From NCBI RefSeq assembly GCF_016904885.1, contig NZ_JADWYI010000001.1, forward strand, positions 6,076,001 through 6,140,000: a stretch of 64,000 bases of DNA, written 5' to 3'. Positions 27,617 to 35,005 of the stretch are shown piece by piece (within the stretch, counting starts at the first letter, position 1; each line of letters begins with the position of its first letter). The stretch comes from Archangium primigenium. Its GTDB lineage: Bacteria; Myxococcota; Myxococcia; Myxococcales; Myxococcaceae. The notes beneath the pieces were generated by a model. It worked only from the letters and a program-made list of their open reading frames with translations. It made no database searches and was not told the DNA's origin. Position numbers and translations under genes: made by a program.

Positions 27617-28483
27617 ATGAAGCTCGCCCTGCCGATGTTCGCCCTGTCCCTCTCGCTCGCCGCTCCGGTCCAGGCCGCCGCGCCGCTCAAGACCGAGGTC
27701 TTCACCGCGTCGCCCGAGGGCTTTCGCGTCACGTCCACCCTCATCACCGGCGAGCAGGACGCGGTGCTCGTCGACGCGCAGTTCACGCTCTCGGAGGCCC
27801 ACCGCCTGGTGGCGAAAGTCCTCGACTCCAAGAAGACGCTGAAGACGGTCTTCATCACCCACGGCCACCCGGACCACTACTTCGGCCTCGAGGTGGTGCG
27901 CGCGGCCTTCCCCGAGGCGAGGATCGTCGCCACGCCCGCCGTCATCGCGGAGATCAAGGCGCTGGCGCCCAAGCATGTCGCGCAGTGGAAGCCCATGTAC
28001 GGCGCCAACCTCACCACCGCGCCGGTGACGCCCTCCCCGCTCGCGGAGGATCACCTGGAGCTGGAGGGCCAGCGGCTGGAGCTCCTCTCCCTGGGAGCCG
28101 GGGAGAGCGAGGCCGCCACGGCGGTGTGGATTCCCTCCACCCGGACGCTGATCGCGGGGGACGTGGCCTACCAGCAGGTGCACCCCTACCTCGCGAACAC
28201 GGATGCCGTCTGGCGGGCGAAGTGGCTCAAGAACATCGAGCAGCTCGACAAGCGCGGCGCCACCACGGTCATCCCGGGGCACCGCTCGGAGAAGGCGCCC
28301 CCGGGCACCACGGCCCTGCGCGAGACGGCGGCCTACATCCGCGACTTCGAGACCTCGCTCGCGGCGTCCGATGACGCGGAGGCCGTCAAGCGCCCGGTGC
28401 TCGCGAAGTACGGCACGTTCGAGCTGCCCATGATCCTCGACTTCAGCACGCAGGCGGCGCTCGCGAAGAAGGCGAAGCGCTGA
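27617..28483 (+). CDS. Secreted metallo-beta-lactamase-fold hydrolase
   Basis: 288 aa. The signal peptide (MKLALPMFALSLSLAAPVQA, cut near 21) sends it to the periplasm. The zinc motif is THGHPDHYFG with His82, His84, Asp86 and His87; the later metal ligands are in GDVAYQ and IPGHR. It is related to the SDR/YcbL-type MBL hydrolases rather than a class B lactamase. Substrate unknown. Confidence 0.88.
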   Translation: MKLALPMFALSLSLAAPVQAAAPLKTEVFTASPEGFRVTSTLITGEQDAVLVDAQFTLSEAHRLVAKVLDSKKTLKTVFITHGHPDHYFGLEVVRAAFPEARIVATPAVIAEIKALAPKHVAQWKPMYGANLTTAPVTPSPLAEDHLELEGQRLELLSLGAGESEAATAVWIPSTRTLIAGDVAYQQVHPYLANTDAVWRAKWLKNIEQLDKRGATTVIPGHRSEKAPPGTTALRETAAYIRDFETSLAASDDAEAVKRPVLAKYGTFELPMILDFSTQAALAKKAKR

Positions 28484-28504
28484 CGAGGACTCCATCGGTC
28501 AAGA

Positions 28505-28532
28505 GGGTCTGGCTCCGGCGTGTGCCAGACCC
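28505..28532 (+). terminator. Hairpin after the MBL gene
   Basis: GGGTCTGGC and GCCAGACCC (9 bp) around a 10-nt loop, 22 nt past the stop; a second small hairpin AAGGA/TCCTT follows. Weak T content. Confidence 0.55.
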
Positions 28533-28592
28533 AAGGAGTATTTCCTTGTCTGGCAACCCATCAGGGGGTGACCATCCCCACGGGGACTTCCC

Positions 28593-29249
28593 ATGAAGCT
28601 GGCCGAAGCGGTGGTGCTGTGGGTGCTCCTCACCGGATGCGCGACAACCCAGGGAACGGGAGGTTCTGGCCCTTCGCCCTCACCGGGAGCCAGGCCCGCC
28701 GTGAAGAAGGAACTGCCCTCGGTGAACGTGCTGGGCGGGCAGATGAAGACGACCCTCTTCTACGGCCCCTGGCAGTGCCGCCAGGAGTTCATGAACGGGT
28801 GCCAGAGGGAGTGCGCCAGCGAGGGCCATCCACTCATGGGCTGCATGTGGCTGGCCGATCTCAAGTTCGACTGGGAGGGACGGCTCGTCGTCCCTCCCGT
28901 TCCCGTGAAGGCCGGGAGCCGCTACGGCATCTATCACTGCTGCTGCAAATTCCCCACGCGGACGAAGGTGGAGAATGAAGCCGCACGCAACGAGTGGCGC
29001 AACGGCATGAGGTCCTTTCGGAAGGTGTGGAGCGAGAAATTCGGAGAGTGGCCCGTCGAGAGCGGCAGGGCCTGGCCAGGGCATCACATCCGAGACCTCT
29101 GGCACTGGGGTGCTCCGCTCGACGGGAACAACATCATTCCAGCGGAGCCAACAGTCCACGAGGTGTTCAACCGAGAGTACCCGAAGTGTTACGATGGACA
29201 GGCCCCCTGGAATTCGGTGGGTCACAACCTGCCCTACACAGACAATTGA
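28593..29249 (+). CDS. SitA-like lipoprotein toxin with GHH/HNH-type C-terminus
   Basis: 218 aa. The leader ends in LLTGC with Cys16 lipidated. A Gly/Ser/Pro stretch (20-35) is followed by a Cys-rich middle (Cys62, 70, 74, 84, 116-118). The last 60 residues read like an HNH/Endo-VII superfamily nuclease: WPGHHIRDLW with His164/165, NN at 179-180, IIPAEPTVHEVF with His189. In Myxococcus, SitA proteins are lipoprotein toxins passed between kin by TraA/B outer-membrane exchange. The next gene, 2 nt away, is an SMI1/KNR4 protein, a common nuclease-immunity fold. The pairing supports this; activity is inferred. Confidence 0.68.
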   Translation: MKLAEAVVLWVLLTGCATTQGTGGSGPSPSPGARPAVKKELPSVNVLGGQMKTTLFYGPWQCRQEFMNGCQRECASEGHPLMGCMWLADLKFDWEGRLVVPPVPVKAGSRYGIYHCCCKFPTRTKVENEAARNEWRNGMRSFRKVWSEKFGEWPVESGRAWPGHHIRDLWHWGAPLDGNNIIPAEPTVHEVFNREYPKCYDGQAPWNSVGHNLPYTDN

Positions 29250-29251
29250 CG

Positions 29252-29734
29252 ATGACCCCCCCGATGAGCAGCCTGCTCGAAGAGGTCTCCCGCGACCACT
29301 TCCCGTCTCCCCCTGCCACTCCCGAGGAGATCGAGGAGTTCGAGCGAGGGGTGGGTTGGAAGCTGGACCCGGACCTGCGGGCCTTCTACCTGCACTGCAA
29401 TGGGGCACGGTTGTTCGAGCCACCTCCCTTCGCCCCATTCAGAATCCTCCCGCTGTCCGAAATCGAGAGAGGAAGAGCGGCGATCTTCGGTGAAGACGAC
29501 GACCCGTGGGGCCCTGCATACATCTATGCGATCTGCGACGTGCAAGATGGTGATTACGTCATGCTGGACGTGAGCCGACAGGTTGAGGGTTGCTACCCCC
29601 TCGTGGACGGCTGGAAGGAGGCATGGCGTAACAAGGAATACACTTGGCCGCTCGCCTCCTCCTTCTCCGAGTTCCTGGCCGAGGCGCTGCGGAGCAACGG
29701 ACGCCCGTTCTGGTTGGACCGGCACGAGAAGTGA
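29252..29734 (+). CDS. SMI1/KNR4-family immunity protein
   Basis: 160 aa cytosolic protein. PPATPEEIEEFERGVGWKL and LPPDLRAFYLHCNGARLF-type pattern (here LDPDLRAFYLHCNGARLF), then PFRILPLSEIERG, are SMI1/KNR4 (SUKH) hallmarks. SUKH proteins neutralise polymorphic toxins, many of them nucleases. It starts 2 nt after the toxin stop, as expected for a toxin-immunity pair. Function inferred from fold and position. Confidence 0.8.
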   Translation: MTPPMSSLLEEVSRDHFPSPPATPEEIEEFERGVGWKLDPDLRAFYLHCNGARLFEPPPFAPFRILPLSEIERGRAAIFGEDDDPWGPAYIYAICDVQDGDYVMLDVSRQVEGCYPLVDGWKEAWRNKEYTWPLASSFSEFLAEALRSNGRPFWLDRHEK

Positions 29735-30040
29735 GCGGCCCTGCTGCCGCTGAGCTTCATCTTCTACGCCTTCTTCGGCCGCTACAGCGCTCCGGAAGGC
29801 GCCCGTGAAGGCATCGACTTGATCAACGAGATGGAGCGTCAGCTCAACAAGCGGGCGCAAGCCGCCTTCGGCGAGCTGGTGGCCAATCCCCATGGAGGCT
29901 CGGCGCGAGTGCGCCTGACCGAGAAGAAGAAGCGGGACGCCATGTGCACGCCCGAACGGATGGCCCGGTTGGATACGCTCATCGGGCGAACACGCCTGAA
30001 CGGCACCGGACAGAAAAACGCCCTGCTTCCGAGGACTTAG
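29735..30040 (+). pseudogene. C-terminal gene remnant in frame after the immunity stop
   Basis: Directly after the SMI1 TGA, the same frame stays open for 101 codons: a hydrophobic start (LLPLSFIFYAFFGRY) and then a charged helix (INEMERQLNKRAQAAF, LTEKKKRDAM). The composition looks like real coding sequence but there is no start codon at the head, only an internal TTG at 29819. The end overlaps the tRNA terminator, so it may be a truncated gene fused to the tRNA locus. Confidence 0.45.
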
Positions 30041-30050
30041 AAGCAGGGCG
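30019..30050 (-). terminator. Rho-independent terminator of tRNA-Arg
   Basis: 11-bp perfect stem (CGCCCTGCTTC/GAAGCAGGGCG) with a 10-nt loop; on the minus strand it is followed by TTTTT (30018-30014). It is 2 nt beyond the tRNA 3' end. Confidence 0.9.
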
Positions 30051-30052
30051 AG

Positions 30053-30126
30053 TGGCCCCGACTGGAATCGAACCAGTGGCCTGCGGTTTAGGAAACCGCC
30101 GCTCTATCCAACTGAGCTACGGGACC
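30053..30126 (-). tRNA. tRNA-Arg (anticodon CCU)
   Basis: 74 nt on the minus strand. The acceptor GGTCCCG pairs with CGGGGCC (one G-U), discriminator A. D-arm GCTC..GAGC-like with AGTTGGATA loop, anticodon stem GCGGT/ACCGC with loop TTCCTAA (CCT), and T-arm CTGGTTCGATTCCAG. CCA is not encoded. It reads the rare AGG codon. tRNA-Arg genes are frequent integration sites, which fits the accessory DNA to the right. Confidence 0.95.
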
Positions 30127-30356
30127 GGCTGAACGGGCCCGTTATAGCAGGCCGAAGGGGGCTCGCAACGAAACTCAGGCCCTTGCCACGCGGCACTGTT
30201 CGACCGTGACCTCCGTGGGCGAGTGGGGCTGAAGGTCGGCGGTGACGTCCTCCCGCCGTCCGTCACGGGCACCGCCGACCCGCTCACCGCCGACTCCGGT
30301 CCAGCCGGGCTGTGCCCCGGTGGCGCCCGCCCGGACAGGGTCTACGTCTCCGACTC

Positions 30357-30566
30357 GTGGTCTCCGCCGCGCGCCTCGCTTGGCACCAACTCGCCGTGGA
30401 CGAGGCGGTGCTGCGCGAGAGCCGGGAGGTCGCGCTCGTCTGGGCTCGCCAGCGCAAGGCCCTGGGCGTCGTCCATTGCGCGGCCTGCCGGGGCACGGGG
30501 GAAGACTCCCGCCTCGCGCCGGAGAGCGTCCTGGAGGGAGTGGCCTGCCCAGCGTGTGAGGGATAG
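30357..30566 (+). CDS. Small CxxC zinc-ribbon-like protein
   Basis: 69 aa from GTG 30357, or 84 aa from GTG 30312. An amphipathic helix (AVLRESREVALVWARQRKA) precedes CAACRGTG and CPACEG, two CxxCxG knuckles like a minimal DnaJ-type zinc ribbon. Third positions are strongly G/C-rich, so it is probably coding. No family recognised. It lies between the tRNA and the next hypothetical gene in the island. Confidence 0.55.
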   Translation: MVSAARLAWHQLAVDEAVLRESREVALVWARQRKALGVVHCAACRGTGEDSRLAPESVLEGVACPACEG

Positions 30567-30745
30567 AGGCGCGTGCGCATCCACCAACCCGGTGAAGGGC
30601 ACCCCTTCTGTTTCCTGGGCCCGGCCGAACCCCTCGCGTCGACGCCCAGGATTCGCACCCTATGAAGCTGTCCCCTGTTTCAAGCGCTTCCCCCCTCGCC
30701 GCCCTCTCCTTCGCCCCCCTCCTCCCTCCCCAGGTGACGTGCGCG

Positions 30746-31351
30746 ATGGACGTGCCCCTCGATCCCAGGACGCCGATCGAAGCGGCCATCTCCCAGCTCA
30801 AGACGCCCGCGCGGCTCAAGAAGGACACCCTGCTAGGCATCCATAAGGTGATGTCCCACCCCGCCATGCAGCGCGCGAAGGAGAAGCTCAGCGAGGCCAG
30901 CCTGCAGTGCACGCTCATCCACCTCTGGATGGTAGCGTACAAGGCCCTCGTGTCGAGCACGCACTCGTCGTTCGCGCTGCTGTCCATTCAGCACATCGAG
31001 AGCGACCTCGGTAACCTGCGGCGCATGTCGTACTACTGGTGCGAGAACGAAGGGGTTAGAGACGGCTCGGACAAGATGAACAACGTCATGAAGGCGAACG
31101 GCATTACGCTCCGCCTGCCTCGCCTGGATGAGGTCGGTGAGTCTCGTGCCTTCACGTCCTCTCCCAACTTCGACTACGTCTCGCGCGTCTACCGGGGGCG
31201 CATGCCCGCGGGGGTGCTCGTCGAGCACGCGGTGAGTGTCGCGGGCCCCAAGTTCGTGGTGGAGGGCGTGCCGTCCGGCGCGCTCCTCCTCGTTAATCCC
31301 GCCTACCTGTACGACCCAACGAAGAAGGCGGATTCGCACCAGGGCATGTAG
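30746..31351 (+). CDS. Hypothetical protein
   Basis: 201 aa from ATG 30746 (an ATG at 30662 would add 28 residues, mostly a Pro/Leu-rich stretch unlike coding). Mostly helical N-half (LKKDTLLGIHKVM, AKEKLSEASLQCTLIHLWMVAYKALV), then a beta-rich C-half (VLVEHAVSVAGPKFVVEGVPSGALLLVNPAYLYD). I do not recognise the family. Island context suggests phage or toxin-related, unproven. Confidence 0.5.
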   Translation: MDVPLDPRTPIEAAISQLKTPARLKKDTLLGIHKVMSHPAMQRAKEKLSEASLQCTLIHLWMVAYKALVSSTHSSFALLSIQHIESDLGNLRRMSYYWCENEGVRDGSDKMNNVMKANGITLRLPRLDEVGESRAFTSSPNFDYVSRVYRGRMPAGVLVEHAVSVAGPKFVVEGVPSGALLLVNPAYLYDPTKKADSHQGM

Positions 31352-31378
31352 TCGCCAGCACCAGACGCGAGAAAAGCG

Positions 31379-31411
31379 CGGTCTCCACCTCGGAGGCCGG
31401 ACCCTTCATTT
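31379..31411 (+). terminator. Hairpin plus T tract (left copy of a repeated element)
   Basis: CTCC-ACCTC-GGAG inside a longer imperfect stem, then CTTCATTTTT. It ends the gene that stops at 31351. Nearly the same 38-bp sequence occurs inverted at 32808-32846. Confidence 0.6.
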
Positions 31412-31436
31412 TTCAGTAGGAGGTGCGACTCAACAA

Positions 31437-31814
31437 ATGCGGAGGGTATTTGACGAGGACAAGCGCGACACCAAGCAGGTCGGCCCAGAGGTGGACTTCC
31501 AGATGCCCCAGGCAGACTGCCTCCAGGATGCCTGCCATTCATTCACCGCAGTGGCAAAAGCCATGGCTCACACCACCCAGGCCTGTCACGTCACTGAGGC
31601 TCCGGCGGCAAAGCAGTCCATAGCGCCGCCTCAAATTCGTTCTGCGTGCGCTCCAGGGAGATTCGCTCATCGAGCAACGCAGCCACTGACTGCACATCCC
31701 CATCCACGACCCAGACGGATGCATCACCCACAATCGGAAGAAATGCCGCCAGTGCCATCCTATACAAAGGCGCAGCGTACTCATCCAAGCACCCCTCCGG
31801 GCGCGGCACATTAA
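31437..31814 (+). CDS. Possible small protein or gene fragment
   Basis: 125 codons opening MRRVFDEDKRDTKQVGPEV. An AGGAGG lies 13 nt upstream, a bit far. The first 60 codons look coding; the rest runs antisense over the end of the HEPN gene with random-looking composition, so only the N-terminal part may be real. No family recognised. Confidence 0.3.
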   Translation: MRRVFDEDKRDTKQVGPEVDFQMPQADCLQDACHSFTAVAKAMAHTTQACHVTEAPAAKQSIAPPQIRSACAPGRFAHRATQPLTAHPHPRPRRMHHPQSEEMPPVPSYTKAQRTHPSTPPGAAH

Positions 31815-32712
31815 AGTCGGAGGGAGACACTACCTCTCCGTGGAGAAACTTGCATCGGCATTCGTAAATCTTCTCGTACAGCCACGACGCTAGAGTTCGT
31901 CGCTTAATCACTCTCCTGTAGCTGGTCTCATATGTCCTGGCAGCGCTTTTTGGATTCAACCACTTGAAGTCTTCAAGCAGGTTAAACACACTGAGTTTAT
32001 TTGCGCTCCCTCCAGGACCAGGGTGAACGAGGATCTCGAACGCGCTGACCCACAAGGAAATAAGGCGGCCACGATCATAGAAGGTCTCGTCGGCGCCCGC
32101 TGGCATTAGCGATGCATGGAATGCCATGTTCAGAGACCTAAATAGAGCAACATCATCACGACGCGGACTCGAACTGCCATAGAGTCTACACCAGCGAGAA
32201 AAAAGCTCGCGGAGCAGATGCATATCCAAATGATCGCCTTGCAGTCTCATTGTGGGGATGACGGGTGATGATTGCCCATGAAAACGCTTGACCTCATCAA
32301 TCCCAGCGTACGCGGGCGTACGGATGACCATTGAGGCCACTCCTGCCGAAGGAGTCCATGGATAAAAGGCAAGCGCATCACCATAGAGAACACGGTGTCC
32401 CCGGGGAAAGATAAGTTCGAGAGCCCTGCTGTACCCAATGGCCGAGATAGCAATGGCGTCCCGAAAGCTTGAAACTGCGCCAACATCAAAGAACGCACGA
32501 TTCGCATCTGCGCGAAGTAGGAGCACGGACGGCTCAACCTTCCGCCCAAACGCATCACTAAATTGTTCAGAAAAACACTTGAAGACGGAATCTGCATCAC
32601 TAGCAGCAAGCGCACGCGGATCGTCTAGAGGAGCCAGTGCTGCGACATCATTCTCGATTGAGGAGTCGAGCGACACGTTCGGGAGAACGAAAATTGGTAT
32701 CCAAGCGCCCAT
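31591..32712 (-). CDS. Protein with C-terminal Apea-like HEPN domain
   Basis: 373 aa from ATG 32712 (a TTG 12 codons upstream is possible). GC is lower and codon use less biased than in neighbours. The C-terminal third is helical with LISLWVSAFEILVHP and KIYECRCKFLHGEVV; Arg286-x4-His291 is the HEPN ribonuclease motif, and this surrounding is like Apea-type HEPN. HEPN proteins cut RNA in toxin-antitoxin and anti-phage systems. The N-terminal 200 residues are unassigned. No MNT antitoxin is adjacent. Confidence 0.6.
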   Translation of the reverse strand: MGAWIPIFVLPNVSLDSSIENDVAALAPLDDPRALAASDADSVFKCFSEQFSDAFGRKVEPSVLLLRADANRAFFDVGAVSSFRDAIAISAIGYSRALELIFPRGHRVLYGDALAFYPWTPSAGVASMVIRTPAYAGIDEVKRFHGQSSPVIPTMRLQGDHLDMHLLRELFSRWCRLYGSSSPRRDDVALFRSLNMAFHASLMPAGADETFYDRGRLISLWVSAFEILVHPGPGGSANKLSVFNLLEDFKWLNPKSAARTYETSYRRVIKRRTLASWLYEKIYECRCKFLHGEVVSPSDFNVPRPEGCLDEYAAPLYRMALAAFLPIVGDASVWVVDGDVQSVAALLDERISLERTQNEFEAALWTALPPEPQ

Positions 32713-32788
32713 ATTGACGATGTTTGTGCAGGGCGCCTTGAAAATCAAGGTGCATGCGCAGCGCTTGCTCGATGTGACTGTCGTTCAT
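32648..32788 (-). CDS. Small protein overlapping the HEPN start
   Basis: 46 aa: MNDSHIEQALRMHLDF ... RSPERVARLLNRE, basic and helical. It lies in another frame and overlaps the first 65 nt of the HEPN gene, directly after the inverted hairpin element. A role as partner or leader peptide is possible but unsupported. Confidence 0.35.
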   Translation of the reverse strand: MNDSHIEQALRMHLDFQGALHKHRQYGRLDTNFRSPERVARLLNRE

Positions 32789-32807
32789 TGGCAAGAAAAC
32801 GCCACTC

Positions 32808-32846
32808 CTGAAAACGCCAAAGGTCCGACCTCCACGTTGGAGACCG
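32808..32846 (-). terminator. Hairpin plus T tract (right, inverted copy)
   Basis: CTCCA-ACG-TGGAG on the minus strand, with GGACC then a T-rich run ending TTTTCAG. It lies downstream of the holin-like gene. Copy of the element at 31379-31416, inverted. Confidence 0.55.
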
Positions 32847-32875
32847 GGCCCATCACGCATCGTCAGACAGCGTCC

Positions 32876-33214
32876 TCAGCAAATGGACATGGCTACCGCG
32901 CGCTGGGCCGTCACCTTCGCCGCAGAGGAGAGCTTCTTCCCCCAGGAGAAGAGGCCCGAGGCGCCAGCGGCGGTGAGCAGGGCGCCGAGCACCAGGGTGA
33001 AGGTGAGCGGCGTGCCCGTCTTGAGCGCGCCCACCAGGTACGTGGAGACGGCGGTGGCCATGGAGAGCACCACGCCGGCCACGTCCAAGTAGAGCCACGG
33101 CATGCGCGAGGCAAGGAAGCAGCGCACCACCCAAACCGCGCCCAGCACTAGGGCGCACGCGAGCAGGCCCCAGTTGCGCGAGGAGAGCGACTGCACCACC
33201 CCCACCTCATCCAT
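32876..33214 (-). CDS. Small multi-pass membrane protein, holin-like
   Basis: 112 aa. Three to four hydrophobic helices (LLACALVLGAVWVV, WLYLDVAGVVLSMATAVSTYLVG, FTLVLGALLTAAGA) and a basic C-tail (KKLSSAAKVTAQ). Size and topology are those of a phage holin, and a coiled-coil gene lies just upstream, as in lysis cassettes. No endolysin is seen. ATG 33214 chosen; upstream frame is Pro-rich and unlike coding. Confidence 0.5.
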   Translation of the reverse strand: MDEVGVVQSLSSRNWGLLACALVLGAVWVVRCFLASRMPWLYLDVAGVVLSMATAVSTYLVGALKTGTPLTFTLVLGALLTAAGASGLFSWGKKLSSAAKVTAQRAVAMSIC

Positions 33215-33323
33215 GGGCACGAGCGCATCGGCCTGGGCCTGCAGAGAGGGACGGCAAGGACATGCGGCGCATGGGTGCTCCGGGGAAGCGGGCGGGCCCC
33301 AAGGTCCGCCCGGGTGAAGGGCG

Positions 33324-33635
33324 TCAAGGGACGGAGCGGGCCGAGCGGGTCGGCGCGGGCTCATCGGACAGGCACTCCACGGCCTTTGCGAGCCGGGTCA
33401 ACTCCTCCTTCACGCCTTCCAGTCGCGCTTCGATGCGCGCGGCCTGGGTGTCGGCCCTGGACTAGGCGGAGGAGACGCGCGCCAGCTCCGCCTCAGCCGT
33501 GGTGACGCGGCGCTCGAGGTGGCGCACGTCCGAACCCAGCGTGCCCCACTGCCAGGTGATACCGGCCAGCGTGACGGCGAGGGTCACGGCCAGCGTCGGC
33601 CACGGGGAAGGCTTCGACTCAGACGGCGTGCTCAT
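33324..33635 (-). pseudogene. Coiled-coil membrane protein gene broken by an in-frame TAG
   Basis: Starts MSTPSESKPSPWPTLAV with one membrane helix (TLAVTLAVTLAGITW), then a heptad-rich coil (LERRVTTAEAELARVSSA). TAG at 33464-33462 stops it at 57 codons; the frame then continues as ADTQAARIEARLEGVKEEL to a TGA at 33326, 103 codons in total with the same coil pattern and codon bias. A single C-to-T change of a Gln codon would explain it. Probably the phage lysis partner of the holin-like gene. Confidence 0.7.
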
Positions 33636-33708
33636 GCCCGCCGAAGAGGGGCGAACGCCTTGGCTATTGGAGCCAGCGATCGCCCATCCTCGATCTCAAC
33701 AGTGAGTT

Positions 33709-34008
33709 CTAGTTCTCGCCGCAGGCAGGCCGCAGACTCGCCAGGATGGCGGGGTCTTCAATCACCACCTCATGCGCAAACAGCCCTGGATGCCACTGCT
33801 CGGGAACGTAGCCCGTAGGGAGACCTGTTCTTTTCGCAACGACCCAGGAATGACGAGGATCCCTGGGTCTGAGGGAAAGAATCGAGCCAACTTGCTGACC
33901 ACTAGCAACGCCAAGAACGCGAGCGAGCGCCCCGTAAGTGGCCCGAAAACCGAGTTCAGCCAACACGTCAAGGACGTTGTCAAGGATTTCAAATCTCTCC
34001 AGATTCAT
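33709..34008 (-). CDS. Alkyltransferase-like (ATL/MGMT-fold) protein
   Basis: 99 aa. After two helices, FRATYGALARVLGVASGQQVG and PRHSWVVAKRTGLPTGY align with the TYGxIA winged-helix and the PCHRV loop of O6-methylguanine transferases, but the active Cys is absent (PRHS, 51-54), as in ATL proteins that flag alkylated DNA for repair. A phage-borne version is plausible. Start ATG 34008 has CGGAG at suitable distance. Confidence 0.5.
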   Translation of the reverse strand: MNLERFEILDNVLDVLAELGFRATYGALARVLGVASGQQVGSILSLRPRDPRHSWVVAKRTGLPTGYVPEQWHPGLFAHEVVIEDPAILASLRPACGEN

Positions 34009-34385
34009 GAGCCATCTCCGTTCTGCACTTGAGGAACCTAGGCCAGTGCGGGGAGGCACCGGCCTAGCAACGGACACCAAGCAGTACTGACACGTCTCTG
34101 CGACACCGGCCCTCGCTTTGAGGGCCTTCGCAGAGCAGGAGAATGAATGCACAGGGGATGCCATCTGTTGGCATCCCCGGGGGCCCACTCCCCCCCAAAA
34201 ACCGCGAGTCCGACTCAAATTTGGATCGCTCGGCGCGGTGCAAGCTCGCGCTCGCGGCTACCCCGCGGTGAAGCGCATCGCCGCAGCGAAGGCGGGTACC
34301 ACCGAGGCCTGCCTTGGCAAGTGGCTGCACCGCGAGCATCTTCCACGAGGAGCGCCGCGTCCTCTCCGTGCGCCGAGGCGCCCGC
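34009..34385. other. 377-bp stretch without a convincing gene
   Basis: Two hairpins stand out: CTAGGCC...GGCCTAG with an inner GTGC/GCAC stem (34038-34067), just before the ATL-like gene, and a perfect 10-bp stem GGGGATGCCA/TGGCATCCCC (34154-34178). The latter is followed by CCCCCCCAAAAA on the plus strand. Short open frames here look like decay products. Confidence 0.5.
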
Positions 34386-35003
34386 TCAGGGCCGTGCCTC
34401 GCCGACCAGCGCCGCGCGGTGGATGGCCACCCAGAAGTCGGCGGCCCGCCGGGCCCCGTCGAGCAGCGGCTCCGGGTGCCCCGCCCCCAGCGCCTCGCAG
34501 AGCGCCTGGGCCCGCGCGCCGTGCTCCAGATCCACGTCGAGGTGGACGAGGAGGAAGCGCGCCTGCGTCCGCTCCAGCCCGAGCCGCCCCAGCCCCTGGC
34601 GGGCCTCGCCTCCCAGGTGCCGCGCCACGCCCTCCAGCACGCGCAGCGCGCCCAGGAAGGCGAGCTGCCGCTCCGGCCCGATTCCCTCCCAGAAGGCGTG
34701 GAAGTCGGCCACCTCGCGAGGCGTGTCGGACGAGGGTTCGCGCCCGAAGGCCGCCAGGTCCGCCTGGGCCAGCAGGTAGTGCGACTGCTCGTCCCCCGCC
34801 AGCTCCGCGAAGAAGGCCTTCAGCTCGGGCCGCGTGGCGCGCTCGGCCGCGAGCCGCAGCCGGTCTCCGCTGCGCCGCGTGTAGTGGAACATCATGTCGA
34901 GGAACGCCACGTAGCGCTCGGGCGTCACCTCCGGCAGCCAGCTCGCGACCTGGCGCGCCATCCCCACGGTGAGCGCCTCCAACTGGTCCTCGATCGACGC
35001 CAT
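34386..35003 (-). CDS. Haem-oxygenase-like (TenA/HDO-type) protein
   Basis: 205 aa all-helical protein. FFAELAGDEQSHYLLA and VHLDVDLEHGARA carry Glu/Asp/His positions like those that bind a di-iron centre in haem-oxygenase-like oxidases (UndA-type) and in PF14518-like iron-containing redox enzymes. It would then act as an oxidase on a fatty or amine substrate. It begins 2 nt after the CapA-like gene and is last of a six-gene operon. Confidence 0.65.
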   Translation of the reverse strand: MASIEDQLEALTVGMARQVASWLPEVTPERYVAFLDMMFHYTRRSGDRLRLAAERATRPELKAFFAELAGDEQSHYLLAQADLAAFGREPSSDTPREVADFHAFWEGIGPERQLAFLGALRVLEGVARHLGGEARQGLGRLGLERTQARFLLVHLDVDLEHGARAQALCEALGAGHPEPLLDGARRAADFWVAIHRAALVGEARP

Positions 35004-35005
35004 CC

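Noticed and set aside
34239-34350. Possible transposase-like helix (KRIAAAKAGTTEACLGKWLHRE)
   Set aside because: Only about 30 codons, no start, no inverted repeats; not enough to claim a mobile element.
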